NCBI RefSeq assembly: GCF_021088345.1
Contig: NZ_CP088156.1
Span: 6,200,001 to 6,264,000 of the forward strand
From: Bradyrhizobium ontarionense
GTDB taxonomy: Bacteria; Pseudomonadota; Alphaproteobacteria; Rhizobiales; Xanthobacteraceae
DNA: 64,000 bases
Reading direction: 5' to 3'
Under the pieces are notes generated by a model. The model worked only from the letters and a program-made list of their open reading frames with translations, was not told where the DNA came from and did not search any database. Positions 34,650 to 44,200 of the stretch are shown here, in pieces. Every line of letters begins with the position of its first letter. Positions within the stretch are counted from its first letter, which is position 1. Made by a program: the position numbers and the translations under genes.

Positions 34650-35342
34650 ATGACTTTGCGAGAAGCCACATTCGCTGCATCGGGCACGATGGAGATCGCC
34701 GGTGCCACGTTGCGGGCCGATCTCTCCGGCGCGCTGGTTTGGGACGAGCAGCGCCTGATCGTGATCTCCGATCTGCATCTGGAAAAAGGCTCGAGCTTCG
34801 CGTCACGCGGCACCCTGCTGCCGCCGTTCGACACCGTCGCGACGCTGCGCCGTCTCGCCGCCGTCGTCGCGCACTACAATCCGCGCACGGTCATCGCGCT
34901 CGGCGATAGTTTCCACGATCGTGATGCCCATACGCGGCTCTCCGGCGACGACCGCGCCTGCATCGCCAACCTGCAGATCGGCCGCGACTGGATCTGGATC
35001 ACCGGCAATCACGATCCGGCGCCGCGCGGCATCGGCGGCGAGGTCGTGGACGAGGTCACGCTCGGCGCGGTGACCTTCCGCCACGAGCCGACCGGCGCGC
35101 GTGGCGAGATCGCCGGCCATCTGCATCCCAAGGCGCGGGTGGTGACGCGGGCGCGCACCCTGGAGCGGCGCTGCTTTGTCTCCGACGGCGAGCGCGCCGT
35201 GATGCCCGCGTTCGGCGCCTATGCCGGCGGCCTGAGCGTACGCGATGCGGCCTTTGCCAGGTTATTCCCGAAACGCGCCTTCATTGCCCATGTAATGGGC
35301 GATACGCGGCTGCATACCATCGCCGCGGCGAGGTGTTATTAG
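34650..35342 (+). CDS. pdeM: ligase-associated DNA-damage-response endonuclease PdeM
   Basis: Encodes 230 residues. A calcineurin-like metallophosphoesterase of the TIGR04123 family. Metal motifs VISDLHLEKG (DxH), ALGDSFHD (GD), WITGNHDP (GNHD) and the C-terminal HEPTGARGEIAGHLHPK (GHxH) are all present, so it should be active on DNA or phosphodiesters. It lies 12 bases after the helicase gene and is probably cotranscribed with it. The ATG at 34650 has only a modest ribosome site, consistent with coupling. It completes the four-part repair set. Confidence 0.93.
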   Translation: MTLREATFAASGTMEIAGATLRADLSGALVWDEQRLIVISDLHLEKGSSFASRGTLLPPFDTVATLRRLAAVVAHYNPRTVIALGDSFHDRDAHTRLSGDDRACIANLQIGRDWIWITGNHDPAPRGIGGEVVDEVTLGAVTFRHEPTGARGEIAGHLHPKARVVTRARTLERRCFVSDGERAVMPAFGAYAGGLSVRDAAFARLFPKRAFIAHVMGDTRLHTIAAARCY

Positions 35343-35360
35343 TTGGATGCGTGACTCCTC

Positions 35361-35750
35361 ATGCTGCGTTCGTTTCACGATGGTAATCTGGTGGCTTATG
35401 ACGTGGACTGTGAGGAGCGACGGATCAAGCTCATCATTCGTCCCGAGGCGGAACAGGTGCGCCAATGCGTGATCTTCACGGGCGTCCAGGGATATCACTT
35501 CCAGCATGATGCCTTCGGCAACATCATCTACGCCTTGGAAGAAGTTTCCGTCGACGCAATCCTTGCCGACCACGGTGCGCAGATTGCCGAGACCGATCGA
35601 ATGACCGGCGCCCAAGGGGCATGGGCAGAAGATTTGGCGTCCGCGGCCCAGGTGCTTGCTGCGCAGGGCGTCCGCGGCTTCGTGCTCTCTGCGTCGCTGG
35701 GTCTTTCCGGCTGGATCCTAGCAAGCCAGGTGGAGGTGGCTCCTGCATGA
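35361..35750 (+). CDS. 129-aa protein of unknown function
   Basis: A compact soluble protein with protein-like composition (MLRSFHDGNLVAYDVDCEER, IKLIIRPEAEQVRQCVIFTG, VQGYHFQHDAFGNIIYALEE). The alternating strand pattern of the first half and the phrase FTGVQGYHFQHDAFGNII resemble small rhizobial proteins known only as hypothetical. It starts 18 bases after PdeM and may ride on the same transcript. No catalytic motif is recognised, and a repair role is not supported beyond position. Confidence 0.65.
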   Translation: MLRSFHDGNLVAYDVDCEERRIKLIIRPEAEQVRQCVIFTGVQGYHFQHDAFGNIIYALEEVSVDAILADHGAQIAETDRMTGAQGAWAEDLASAAQVLAAQGVRGFVLSASLGLSGWILASQVEVAPA

Positions 35751-35756
35751 GACGAG

Positions 35757-36623
35757 CTAAGCCGCCTTCGCCTGCACCTTCTCGCAGAACTCGGCCAGCC
35801 GGTCGGCCAATCGCAGAGTCGCGGGACTCGCATCGGGCGAAGCGACGAGGGCGACCTCGGTGCGCGCGATCGGCGCAAAGCCTTCGCGTGCCGTCAGGAC
35901 GCGGTGATCGGCCTGAACCGACATGTCGGAGAGGATGCTCAGGCCCATGCCGGCGGCGACTGCGGCCTGGATGCCGGCAAGGCTCGACGACGTGTAGGCC
36001 ATGTGCCAGGCGCGCCCCCCGCTCTCCAGCGCGTGGATCGCGCGGGTGCGATAGAGGCAGCCGGGCGGGAAGCCGATCAGCGGCAGCGAGCGGGCGTCGA
36101 GGTCGACCGGATGGCTCTTGCTGGTCACCCAATAGACCTGCTCCGGCCAGGCCGCGATCGCCGCCCGTTCGTCGTCGACGCCGCGCTTGAGCAGCGCGAG
36201 GTCGAGATCGCCGCGCTCGATGTCGCGCTTCAGGTTGAGGCTCTGGTCGGCGCGCACGTCGAGCCGCAGATTGGGGTGGGCCCGCGAGAACGCTGCCAGC
36301 AGCTTGGCGAGCCGGTAGGCGGCGAAATCCTCGGGGATGCCGAGCTTGACCGCGCCGTCCGGCCCGGGCCGCGCCACCACGTCGCGCGCCTCCTCGGCGA
36401 GCGCGAGCAGGCGGCGGGCATAGGACAACAGCCGCTCGCCGGCCTCGGTCGGGGTGACATCGCGACCGTCCCGGTTGAGCAGCGTCTGGCCGAGATCCTC
36501 CTCCAGCCGGCGGATCTGCTGGCTGACCGTCGACTGCGTGCGGTGGATACGCTCGCCGGCGCGGGTGAAGCCGCCGGCTTCGACCACCGAGACGAAGCTG
36601 CGCAACAGGTCCAGATCGAGCAT
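35757..36623 (-). CDS. LysR-family transcriptional regulator
   Basis: Encodes 288 residues with an N-terminal winged helix-turn-helix (LDLLRSFVSVVEAGGFTRAG, ERIHRTQSTVSQQIRRLEED) and a C-terminal effector-binding domain (GAVKLGIPEDFAAYRLAKLL, LDLALLKRGVDDERAA, AYTSSSLAGIQAAVAAGMGL). It is divergent from the EamA transporter gene, with a 97-base shared intergenic region that holds an imperfect palindrome. It probably regulates the EamA-MBL operon. The ligand is unknown. Confidence 0.92.
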   Translation of the reverse strand: MLDLDLLRSFVSVVEAGGFTRAGERIHRTQSTVSQQIRRLEEDLGQTLLNRDGRDVTPTEAGERLLSYARRLLALAEEARDVVARPGPDGAVKLGIPEDFAAYRLAKLLAAFSRAHPNLRLDVRADQSLNLKRDIERGDLDLALLKRGVDDERAAIAAWPEQVYWVTSKSHPVDLDARSLPLIGFPPGCLYRTRAIHALESGGRAWHMAYTSSSLAGIQAAVAAGMGLSILSDMSVQADHRVLTAREGFAPIARTEVALVASPDASPATLRLADRLAEFCEKVQAKAA

Positions 36624-36670
36624 CGGGGACCCCCATTCGAAAATCCACTGCAGTCCAGTCTATCATTTAA

Positions 36671-36684
36671 TTTCCAAATGGAAA
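36671..36684. promoter_or_regulatory. palindrome in LysR-EamA intergenic region
   Basis: TTTCCA AA TGGAAA has perfect 6-base arms. It lies 37 bases before the EamA start in the region shared with lysR, a plausible regulator site. It is short, so chance is possible. Confidence 0.3.
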
Positions 36685-36720
36685 GGAGCGGCCCTACACC
36701 GGGGACAAAGGAGACCTCCG

Positions 36721-37644
36721 ATGTCGTCGATCTCGTCACCGGCTGCGGTACCCCGCATGAAGTCCAACCTGCTGCCGCTCGAAATCGGGCTGTTCTGCCT
36801 GCTCTGGAGCTTCGCCTTCGTCGCCGGCAAGATCGGCGTCACCTATTGCCCGCCGCTGCTGCTGCTCGCGGCGCGCTTCTCGCTCGCCGGCGTGCTGATC
36901 CTGCTGGCGTCGGTCTTCAGGGGCGAGCTGCGCATGACCTGGCGCGATGCCGCGGTGTTCGCGATCATCGGCATCGCCAACAACGCGCTCTATCTCGGTC
37001 TGGGCTACACCGGGCTGCAGACGGTCTCGGCCGGCCTGGGCGGGCTGATCGTGTCGGCCAATCCGGTGTTCACGGCGGTGTTCGCCGCGCTGCTGCTCGG
37101 CGAGCCGCTGACCTTGCGCAAGGTCGCAGGTCTCGCGCTGGGCACCATCGGCGTCGCCATGATCGTCTGGCACCGCATGTCCGTCGGCACCGACCAGCTC
37201 GAAGGCATCCTCTATACCTTGGCGGCGCTCGCCTCGATCGTCACCGGCACCATCCTGTTCAAGCAGCTCGCGCCGCAGGGCAGCCTGTGGGTCGGCAATG
37301 GCATTCAGAACCTCTCTGCCGGCCTCGCGCTGTGGCCGGTCGCGCTGAGCGTGTCGAACGTGGACGCGATCATGCCGAATGTGCAGCTGATCGGCGCGTT
37401 CGCCTTCCTCGTGCTCGGCGGCTCGATCCTGGCCTATGTGCTCTGGTTCCATCTGCTGAAGGTGTGTGGCGCGACCGCGGCCAGCGCCTATCACTTCGTG
37501 ATGCCGCCGCTGGCAATGATCTTCGCCTTCCTGGTGCTCGGCGAGCACGTCGCGCTGCAGGATCTGCTCGGCGTCGTTCCCGTCGCGCTCGGGATCTATC
37601 TGGTGACACGGGCGCCGGCCCGGACTGTGGGAGCATCATCATGA
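36721..37644 (+). CDS. EamA/DMT-superfamily transporter
   Basis: Encodes 307 residues with about 10 hydrophobic helices in two EamA repeats. The first begins LEIGLFCLLWSFAFVAGKIG and contains AGLGGLIVSANPVFTAVFAALLLGEPLTLRKVAG; the second ends ASAYHFVMPPLAMIFAFLVLGEHVALQDLLG. Drug/metabolite transporters of this type export amino acids or other small metabolites. GGAG lies 8 bases before the ATG. The stop overlaps the MBL gene start (ATGA). The divergent LysR is the likely regulator. Confidence 0.9.
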   Translation: MSSISSPAAVPRMKSNLLPLEIGLFCLLWSFAFVAGKIGVTYCPPLLLLAARFSLAGVLILLASVFRGELRMTWRDAAVFAIIGIANNALYLGLGYTGLQTVSAGLGGLIVSANPVFTAVFAALLLGEPLTLRKVAGLALGTIGVAMIVWHRMSVGTDQLEGILYTLAALASIVTGTILFKQLAPQGSLWVGNGIQNLSAGLALWPVALSVSNVDAIMPNVQLIGAFAFLVLGGSILAYVLWFHLLKVCGATAASAYHFVMPPLAMIFAFLVLGEHVALQDLLGVVPVALGIYLVTRAPARTVGASS

Positions 37645-38402
37645 GCGTTGCGATTACCCTGATCGGCGGCCCGACCGCCCTCATCGAAATCGACGGCTTC
37701 CGCCTGCTGACCGATCCGACCTTCGACGACCCCGGCCGCTATGAACTGCCGCATGTGGTGCTGGAGAAACTCACAGGGCCTGCCATGACGGTCGCCGCGA
37801 TCGGCGACGTCGACGCGGTGCTGCTCAGCCATGATCAGCATGCCGACAATCTCGATCATGGCGGCCGGGCGTTCCTGACCCGCGCGCCGCGCGTGCTGAC
37901 GACCGAAATCGGCGCAACGAGGCTTGGTGCGCCTGCTGAAGGTCTGGCGCCATGGCAGACCGCGGAATTGAGCAAAGGCGGCAAGACGCTCACGGTCACG
38001 GCGACGCCGGCGCGCCACGGTCCGGCCGGCATCGAGCCATTGGCCGGCGACGTGATCGGTTTCGTGCTGAGCCCTCGGGATGGCGCGCCGATCTATGTCA
38101 GCGGCGACACGGTGTTCTACGACGGCGTCGCCGAGGTGGCGCGGCGCTTCAATGCGGGAATCGTGCTGCCGTTTGCCGGCGCGGCGCAGACGCGCGGACC
38201 GTTTCACCTGACGATGGACACCAACGATACGGTCGAGACGGCGCGCGTCTTTGCCGACGCCGTCATCGTGCCGGTTCACACCGACGGCTGGGCGCATTTC
38301 CGGCAGAGCGCGCAGGACCTGCGCAGCGCCTTCGACGCGCTCGGCTTCGGTGCGCGCCTGCAACTGCTGGAGCCCGGTGTGCGGACGGTGATCGAAAGAT
38401 AA
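37641..38402 (+). CDS. MBL-fold metallo-hydrolase (UlaG-like)
   Basis: Encodes 253 residues. The metallo-beta-lactamase fold shows a strand pattern at ITLIGGPTALIEIDGFRLLTDPTFD and a variant metal motif LLSHDQHADNLDHGG in place of HxHxDH, as in a known branch of the superfamily. PARHGPAG, YVSGDTVFYDG and VPVHTDGWAHF supply further metal ligands. It is coupled to the EamA gene by a 4-base overlap, so it may act on the substrate or signal related to that transporter. The reaction is unknown. Confidence 0.85.
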   Translation: MSVAITLIGGPTALIEIDGFRLLTDPTFDDPGRYELPHVVLEKLTGPAMTVAAIGDVDAVLLSHDQHADNLDHGGRAFLTRAPRVLTTEIGATRLGAPAEGLAPWQTAELSKGGKTLTVTATPARHGPAGIEPLAGDVIGFVLSPRDGAPIYVSGDTVFYDGVAEVARRFNAGIVLPFAGAAQTRGPFHLTMDTNDTVETARVFADAVIVPVHTDGWAHFRQSAQDLRSAFDALGFGARLQLLEPGVRTVIER

Positions 38403-38422
38403 CCTCAATGACGGTGGTTCGA

Positions 38423-39202
38423 CTAATCCCTTCGGAACACGATCGAGGCCATCCAGCCGGTCATCAGCGCCATCGCCGTTGTGACGAGGCCGTAGACGAA
38501 GCCGCTCTGCCGCGCCGAGTTCGCGACGAACTGCTCGAAGCCGACCTTGACGATCTCGAACGCCGTTTCGGTCTTGGTGACGAGCGCGCCGTCCGCGAGC
38601 AGCTTGATCTCGACCTCATAGGTGCCGATCGGGACCGCTGCCGGCAGCGGAATGCCGGTGCGGAACAGCGTCGGCGTCAGGAACGTCACCGCCGACGTGT
38701 CCTCGCGGTAGAGCCCGTGCTGCGACTGCAGCCGCACGAAGGCGCTGCGGAACGCGTCGTTCGGCACCACGTCGGCATAGTCTGGGCCGACGCGCTGGGT
38801 CAGCAGCACGTTGGTCAGGCCGAGCTGCTGCCGCCGCTGCACCTCGGGCGAGGCCATCGCCTCGAACGGGCGATTGGCGAACAGCGCAAGATAGCCCGGT
38901 ACTTTCAAGAACTGGCGCGCGTCGGTGTTGATCCAGATGCCGAACCTGCGCTCCTTGCGCCGCGTCACCATGTCGGCGCGCGGTCCGCGCACGGTCACCA
39001 CCAGATCGTAGGCGGTCTGGCTCGCTGCCGTGAGCACCTCCTTCTCGACCGAACCGAACAGCACCAGCTCCTCGCCGGAATAGTTCGGCGTCACCGTCAC
39101 GCGGTGATTGGAGACGGAGACGATCAGGCGCTCGGCGCGCGCCGGTGCGGCGCCGGCAAGCAGCAGCATGAGCGCAAGACATGTGAGGCGGAGAGGCGTC
39201 AT
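38423..39202 (-). CDS. TIGR02186-family exported/membrane protein
   Basis: Encodes 259 residues with a signal peptide (MTPLRLTCLALMLLLAGAAPARA) and one C-terminal transmembrane helix (SGFVYGLVTTAMALMTGWMASIVF), so most of it is periplasmic. ERLIVSVSNHRVTVTPNYSGEELVLFGSVE and VVTVRGPRADMVTRRKERRFGIWIN match the TIGR02186 family, usually encoded next to a TauE/SafE permease. Here it overlaps that gene by 4 bases (ATGA at 39199-39202). It likely assists or gates the permease; the mechanism is not known. Confidence 0.87.
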   Translation of the reverse strand: MTPLRLTCLALMLLLAGAAPARAERLIVSVSNHRVTVTPNYSGEELVLFGSVEKEVLTAASQTAYDLVVTVRGPRADMVTRRKERRFGIWINTDARQFLKVPGYLALFANRPFEAMASPEVQRRQQLGLTNVLLTQRVGPDYADVVPNDAFRSAFVRLQSQHGLYREDTSAVTFLTPTLFRTGIPLPAAVPIGTYEVEIKLLADGALVTKTETAFEIVKVGFEQFVANSARQSGFVYGLVTTAMALMTGWMASIVFRRD

Positions 39203-40125
39203 CGGCTCATCTCGGTCTCGCGGATCGTGAACAGGTCGTCGGGCCGGATCACGAGTTCGATCGCGAAGCGGATGCCGACTGCGAGGATGAGCAGGCCGAG
39301 CAGGAGCCGCAGCTGCTCGCCGCGGATCATCTGTCCGGCGCGGGCCCCGAACTGGGCCCCGGTCACGCCGCCGATCATCAGGATCAGCGCCAGCACGGCA
39401 TCGACCAGATGATTGCTCAAGGCGTGCAGCATGGTCGCGATCATCATGGTCGCGAGCGTCAGGACCATCGAGGTGCCGATCACGGTCGAGGTCGGCACGC
39501 GCAGGAGGTAGATCAGCAGCGGCACCAGGATGAAGCCACCGCCGATGCCCATGACGGCGCCGAGAAAGCCGATGATGAGGCCAACGCCGATCACCGGGAT
39601 GACCGAGACGTAGATCTTCGAGCGCTTGAAGCGCATCTTCAGCGGCAGGCCGTGAATCCAGACATGGCTGCCGGGACGCCGCACGGTCGCTACCGCGCCC
39701 TGGCGCGCCCGCATCATCGCGCGCAATCCTTCCCAGAACATCACGCCGCCGACGCTCGTCAGAAGCACGACGTAGGACAGCGCGATCATCAGGTCGAGCT
39801 GGCCGAGCGAGCGCAGCAGCGTGAAGGTGGCGACGCCGAGCGCCGTGCCGAGCGCGCCGCCGATCATCAGAACCGCAGCCAGCGAGGGATCGATCGCGCG
39901 CCGCCGCCAATAGGACAGTGCACCGGAGAACGAGGACGCCGCGATGTGGCTGGACACCGAGGCGACCGCGACGGCCGGCGTGATCCCGACGAAGATCAGC
40001 AGCGGTGTCATCAGGAAGCCGCCGCCGATGCCGAACATGCCGGAGACGAAGCCGACCGCAGCCCCCATCGCCAGCAGCAGGAAGATGTTGACCGGGATGT
40101 CGGCGATCGGGAGGTAAATCTGCAT
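39199..40125 (-). CDS. TSUP (TauE/SafE) family permease
   Basis: About 308 residues with eight or so helices and the duplicated TSUP motif: GAAVGFVSGMFGIGGGFLMTPLLI in the first half and GFLGAVMGIGGGFILVPLLIYL in the second. These permeases export sulfite, sulfonates or other sulfur anions. I start it at the ATG at 40125 (MQIYLPIADIP), with GGGAGG upstream; a longer frame to 40191 is unlikely. It is the first gene of a pair with the TIGR02186 protein, a standard alphaproteobacterial arrangement. Confidence 0.9.
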   Translation of the reverse strand: MQIYLPIADIPVNIFLLLAMGAAVGFVSGMFGIGGGFLMTPLLIFVGITPAVAVASVSSHIAASSFSGALSYWRRRAIDPSLAAVLMIGGALGTALGVATFTLLRSLGQLDLMIALSYVVLLTSVGGVMFWEGLRAMMRARQGAVATVRRPGSHVWIHGLPLKMRFKRSKIYVSVIPVIGVGLIIGFLGAVMGIGGGFILVPLLIYLLRVPTSTVIGTSMVLTLATMMIATMLHALSNHLVDAVLALILMIGGVTGAQFGARAGQMIRGEQLRLLLGLLILAVGIRFAIELVIRPDDLFTIRETEMSR

Positions 40126-40274
40126 CCGCGCGACCCTGCACACGTTCAACGGAGCATCCCGCGCAGCGAAGCAGGTGCTTCGGTCCTGCATAACCGAAAA
40201 CGCGGCCCAAGGGACCAGAGATTACCGGCTGAGACCCAAGGGGCGGCGGAGGTGGGCTCCGCCGCAGCGATCGA

Positions 40275-41102
40275 TCACAGCGACTTGAGCGGCGCCGTGA
40301 CCAGCTTCATCGCTTCGGCCTCCCCAGGCTCGAGCCACCGGATGTCGCGCGTCTCGGACATGGCTTCGATGACCTGCGACGACACGCCCATGCGCGTCAT
40401 GTAGCCGAGGATCGCCCCGGTGACGCGCTGGGTATCGGCGACGGCGTCTTCGCCCTGGGCCGCCGAGGTGAACCGATGCACGCCGAGCGCCGATCCGTCG
40501 AGGCCATAGCGGGTCAGTCCGCCGGCGAAGGCGAACACGCAGGCGCTGGCGCAGGAGCCGGGACGGATGCGGCCGGCACCGTCGATCGTGCCCACCGCGG
40601 TGGCCAGACCGCGGGCGCGAACAATCTCTCCCATCATCACGCCCTGGTCGAGATTGCCGCCCGGCGAGGACAGGAGAAGAATGTCGCCGGCTTTCAAATG
40701 GGACTCGTTGATCTTGTCGCGCAGCCAGCTCGCCGCCGCGGGCCCGATGCGGCCGCTCACCGCGAGCACCGCATGGTCTCCGCCCATCCCGGGGGTCCCG
40801 GCATTTGCGAGTAGCGCCGACGACAGGCTCGGCGAGACGTACTGGTCTTTCCAGAACGACCATGCGTCCGGACGCGACAGGTCCCGGTAGGCGCGAATGC
40901 CCGTGCCGAGCACGATCGCGACGAAGAAGACCACCGATGCGAGCCGGCGCCATCGGAACGCCGCAGGATAGCCGTCGGTGACCTCCTGCACACGTGGTGG
41001 AGGCGCGGCGGCGAAGTTCGTCGTGGTCCGGGGAGCCACGCGGGGGCCGGTCGGTGACTGCCGGAAGCGCGCGCCGTCCTGTTGTCCGTTCTCGGCTGAC
41101 AC
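40275..41102 (-). CDS. membrane-anchored ClpP-like periplasmic protein
   Basis: About 275 residues. A Pro/Arg/Ala-rich cytoplasmic N-terminus of about 45 residues precedes one transmembrane helix (LASVVFFVAIVLGTGI). The periplasmic part has a ClpP/SDH-like core: HAVLAVSGRIGPAAASWLRD, LLLSSPGGNLDQGVMMGEIV (oxyanion-type SPGGN) and PGSCASACVFAFAGG with the likely nucleophile Ser, then GVHRFTS with a His. I chose the GTG at 41102, spaced 9 bases from GGAGGA; a GTG at 41111 abuts that site. It is related in motif to the protein at 12211-12735. It may be a periplasmic protease. Confidence 0.7.
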   Translation of the reverse strand: MSAENGQQDGARFRQSPTGPRVAPRTTTNFAAAPPPRVQEVTDGYPAAFRWRRLASVVFFVAIVLGTGIRAYRDLSRPDAWSFWKDQYVSPSLSSALLANAGTPGMGGDHAVLAVSGRIGPAAASWLRDKINESHLKAGDILLLSSPGGNLDQGVMMGEIVRARGLATAVGTIDGAGRIRPGSCASACVFAFAGGLTRYGLDGSALGVHRFTSAAQGEDAVADTQRVTGAILGYMTRMGVSSQVIEAMSETRDIRWLEPGEAEAMKLVTAPLKSL

Positions 41103-41285
41103 GCGATGCACTCCTCCGCGGCGTCGATCAGGACGCGCCGCGAATACCTATACCGGACGAGGGCGCGAGACTATGGCGCGCGAGCGCAGGCTTTCGGGAT
41201 TTTGCCGCCATCGCTTGGGCCGGCCGATCATGAGATCGGATGTCGGATCAGAGCGACGCTGCGTCGTTAGACTAGCGTGGCGTCG

Positions 41286-44200
41286 TCAGCGTGGCGTCGC
41301 CGCGGCGCGCTTGGCCAGGGCAGCCTTGGCTGCCGCAGCCCTGGCGATCGCCTGCGTGCCGTCCCAGCCGCCGGCGGGCGCCGGGACGTTGATCGCGTCG
41401 TCCGGCTGCGGTTCGACCGTGAAGGTCTGGATCGCGAGCCTGGCGGCCGCGAGTGACTGCGCATCGAGCCGCTTGGCAACATCGTCGCGCTTGCGACCGG
41501 CGTCGGCATCGCCCTGCGCCGCGGCAAGGCTGAACCACTTGAACGACTCGGCGAGGTTCTGCTCGACCCCGATGCCGCGGGCATAGAGGATGCCGAGGTT
41601 GAACTGGCTGTCGGCCACGCCGCGCTCGGCCGCCTTGCGGAACCATTGCGAGGCGCTCTTGTAGTTTGCGCCCTTGCCGCCGCCGTCAGCATCCAGCACG
41701 GCCAGATTGTGCATCGCCTTGGCGCTGCCGCGCTCGGCGGCGACGACGTAGTAGCGGCGCGCAATGTCGGCATCCTTTTTCACGCCGAGGCCCTTCTCGT
41801 AGAAGGTGCCGAGACGGAAGACGGCGGGAATGAGCCCCGCTTGTGCCGCGCGGTCATACCATTTCGCGGCTTCCTCGAAATTCGCCGCGATGCCCTTGCC
41901 CTCGGCAAACCGCAGGCCGACCTCGTAGGCCGCGGTCGGGTCGCCCTTGAGGGCGGCGTTGCGCAGCGCCATCCCGCCGATCGCATCCGGCAGCTTCTCG
42001 GCGGCCGGCACCTGCACGAGGCCGAGCCTCTGGCCATTGGCTGCGGTCGGGATCGTGCCTGTGATGTCGGTTGCTGCGGCAACGGCGGCCGGCTTCTCCG
42101 TGTCCTGCGGGATCGCGAGCATCGCGATCGTCTCCGCCTCGGTCGGCATCGCCCTGTTGTAGGACTGCCGGTCGATCGGGGTCGGCGAGGTCAGCGACGG
42201 CACGCTCTGGTCCGGCGTGGCCGGACGCGGTGACAGGCTCGGTGTGGCCGACGGCATCTGCGCGCGCGGCGCCTCGCCTTGGCTCTCGATCGGCGATGCC
42301 GGCGGCGGCGTGCTTCCGGTGTCGAGCAGCGACATCGCGAATTTGAAGGTCCCGAGCACGATCACGACGACGCTGGCGCCGACCAGCAGCGAGCGGATCT
42401 TCGATCCGATCGTCGAGACTTCCTCGTCGCCTTCGGCCGTCAGCGCGGCGGTGGGCTTTTCCTTGGCTTTTGCCCTGGGTGCTTCCTTGACGACTTCCTT
42501 GGGAGCCTCCTTGACGACATCCTTAGGCTTGTCCTTCGGCTTGTCCTTCTTGGCTTTTTCGACGGCCTTCTTGGCGTCCGCAGGCTGTGCGGCGGCCGCG
42601 GCCTGTGCGGCACGGCGAGCGGCGGCAATGAAGCTCGACGTGGAGACCGGTTCGCGCTTGCCGGCCGGAAGCTCGTTGAGGGCATCCTCGGAGGCGGCGA
42701 TCCGCTCCGCCGGCGAGGCGGTGCGGCCAGGCGGGCGCGTGCCAGGTTCGAGCGGATGATCCGGTGGCAGCTCAGGAACGAGGGCGGCCGGGCGGGCTGC
42801 CTGTGCAGTGTGCGGCTCCAGGATGTCGGCGATCGCCTTCATCGGAACCGGGGGGGGCGTCGCGGCCGCAGGCGCTGTCGGCGCGCGGAAGTCACGCGGC
42901 GCGGACGCGAAGGCCGGCTGGCTCGCCGCCGGATTGACGATGTGCGCAGCGGGCTGCTCGGCCGCCGGATTGGGCAGTTCGGGACGATAGGGAGGCTCCG
43001 CCCTGACCGGTTCGGCATAGGCCTGCGGTGCTGGCGCCCGCGCAGCCGGCATCGGCGGCTCGATCGGCGCGGCGAGCGGCGGCAGCGGAATAGGCTGGCT
43101 CGCAGTCGCGCGCACATTGCGCAGATCGCCCTCGATCATGGCCAGGCGGTCGACGACATGACCGAGCGTGTTGTGGACCGTCTCCAGCGAATCCTGGGTG
43201 TTGCGATCGGTTTCGGTCTGGCTGAAGCGGATGTCGGACAGCTCGCGCTTGACCATGTCGATCAGGCCGCTGTCCTGCGACGCCTCGCGCTGCGACCGGC
43301 TCTCGGCCAGCGCTGCGAAAGTGGCCTGCTGCCGCTCGAGATAGCGCAGGATGTCCTGGAGCCCGTCCTCGACGCGGCTCATGTTGCCGCCACGCGGATC
43401 GTTGGCGGCTTCCAGCCGCTCCAGCAGGTAACCGATCCGCTGCTCGAGATGCGTGATGGCGGACGAGCCGTCATTGCCGACCTGCAGCCGGTCGATGCGG
43501 TCGGAGAGGCCGCGCAGCGCCTCTTCGATCTGGGCGGTGTTGTCGGGCGCAGGCGCGGGCCGTTCGCGGCTTTCCAGGGTCGTGGTCAGCGCCGCGATCC
43601 GCTGTTCGAGCGCAGCAAAGGAATCCTGGAACGACTCGTGGTTGTCGCGCGCCTGCGTGACCTGGTCGACCTTCGACGACAGCTGCCGAAGGTCGTCCGA
43701 CAGCCGCTCCAGCGCGTCATTCGAGGCGACATTGGCCACGATCGCACGCAGCGCCGCGATGGCGCTCTCGAGTTGCTGGACCGTGCCGGGATCGTCATTG
43801 GCGCGCAGGATCAGGTCCAGCTTGGCGCCGAGATTGCGGATGGCCTCGTCATAGCCGGCAAGCTGTTCGGCCGGCTTGAGCGAGCCCACGACCTCGCGGA
43901 TGTCGGTCAATGCGCGTTCGATGCCGGCCAGCGCCTGGCCGTCTCCGCCGGTGTGCCGGTTCTCGTCGATGCGGCGCGACAGCGAACGGATTTCGTTCTC
44001 GATCGATTCGATCGCCCGGCGTGGCATCGCCTCGGTGATGGCGTGGCGAATCTCGGCGAGTTCGTTGCGGAAGCCTGCGATCGACTGATCGATGCCGTTA
44101 TCGGGCCGATGCAGCGCTTCGATCTGGCTGGTGATCTTCTGCAAGTGGCGTTCGAGCAGCGAAAAATCGGGACTGGGTGCCTGCGGCGGCGGCATCATCA

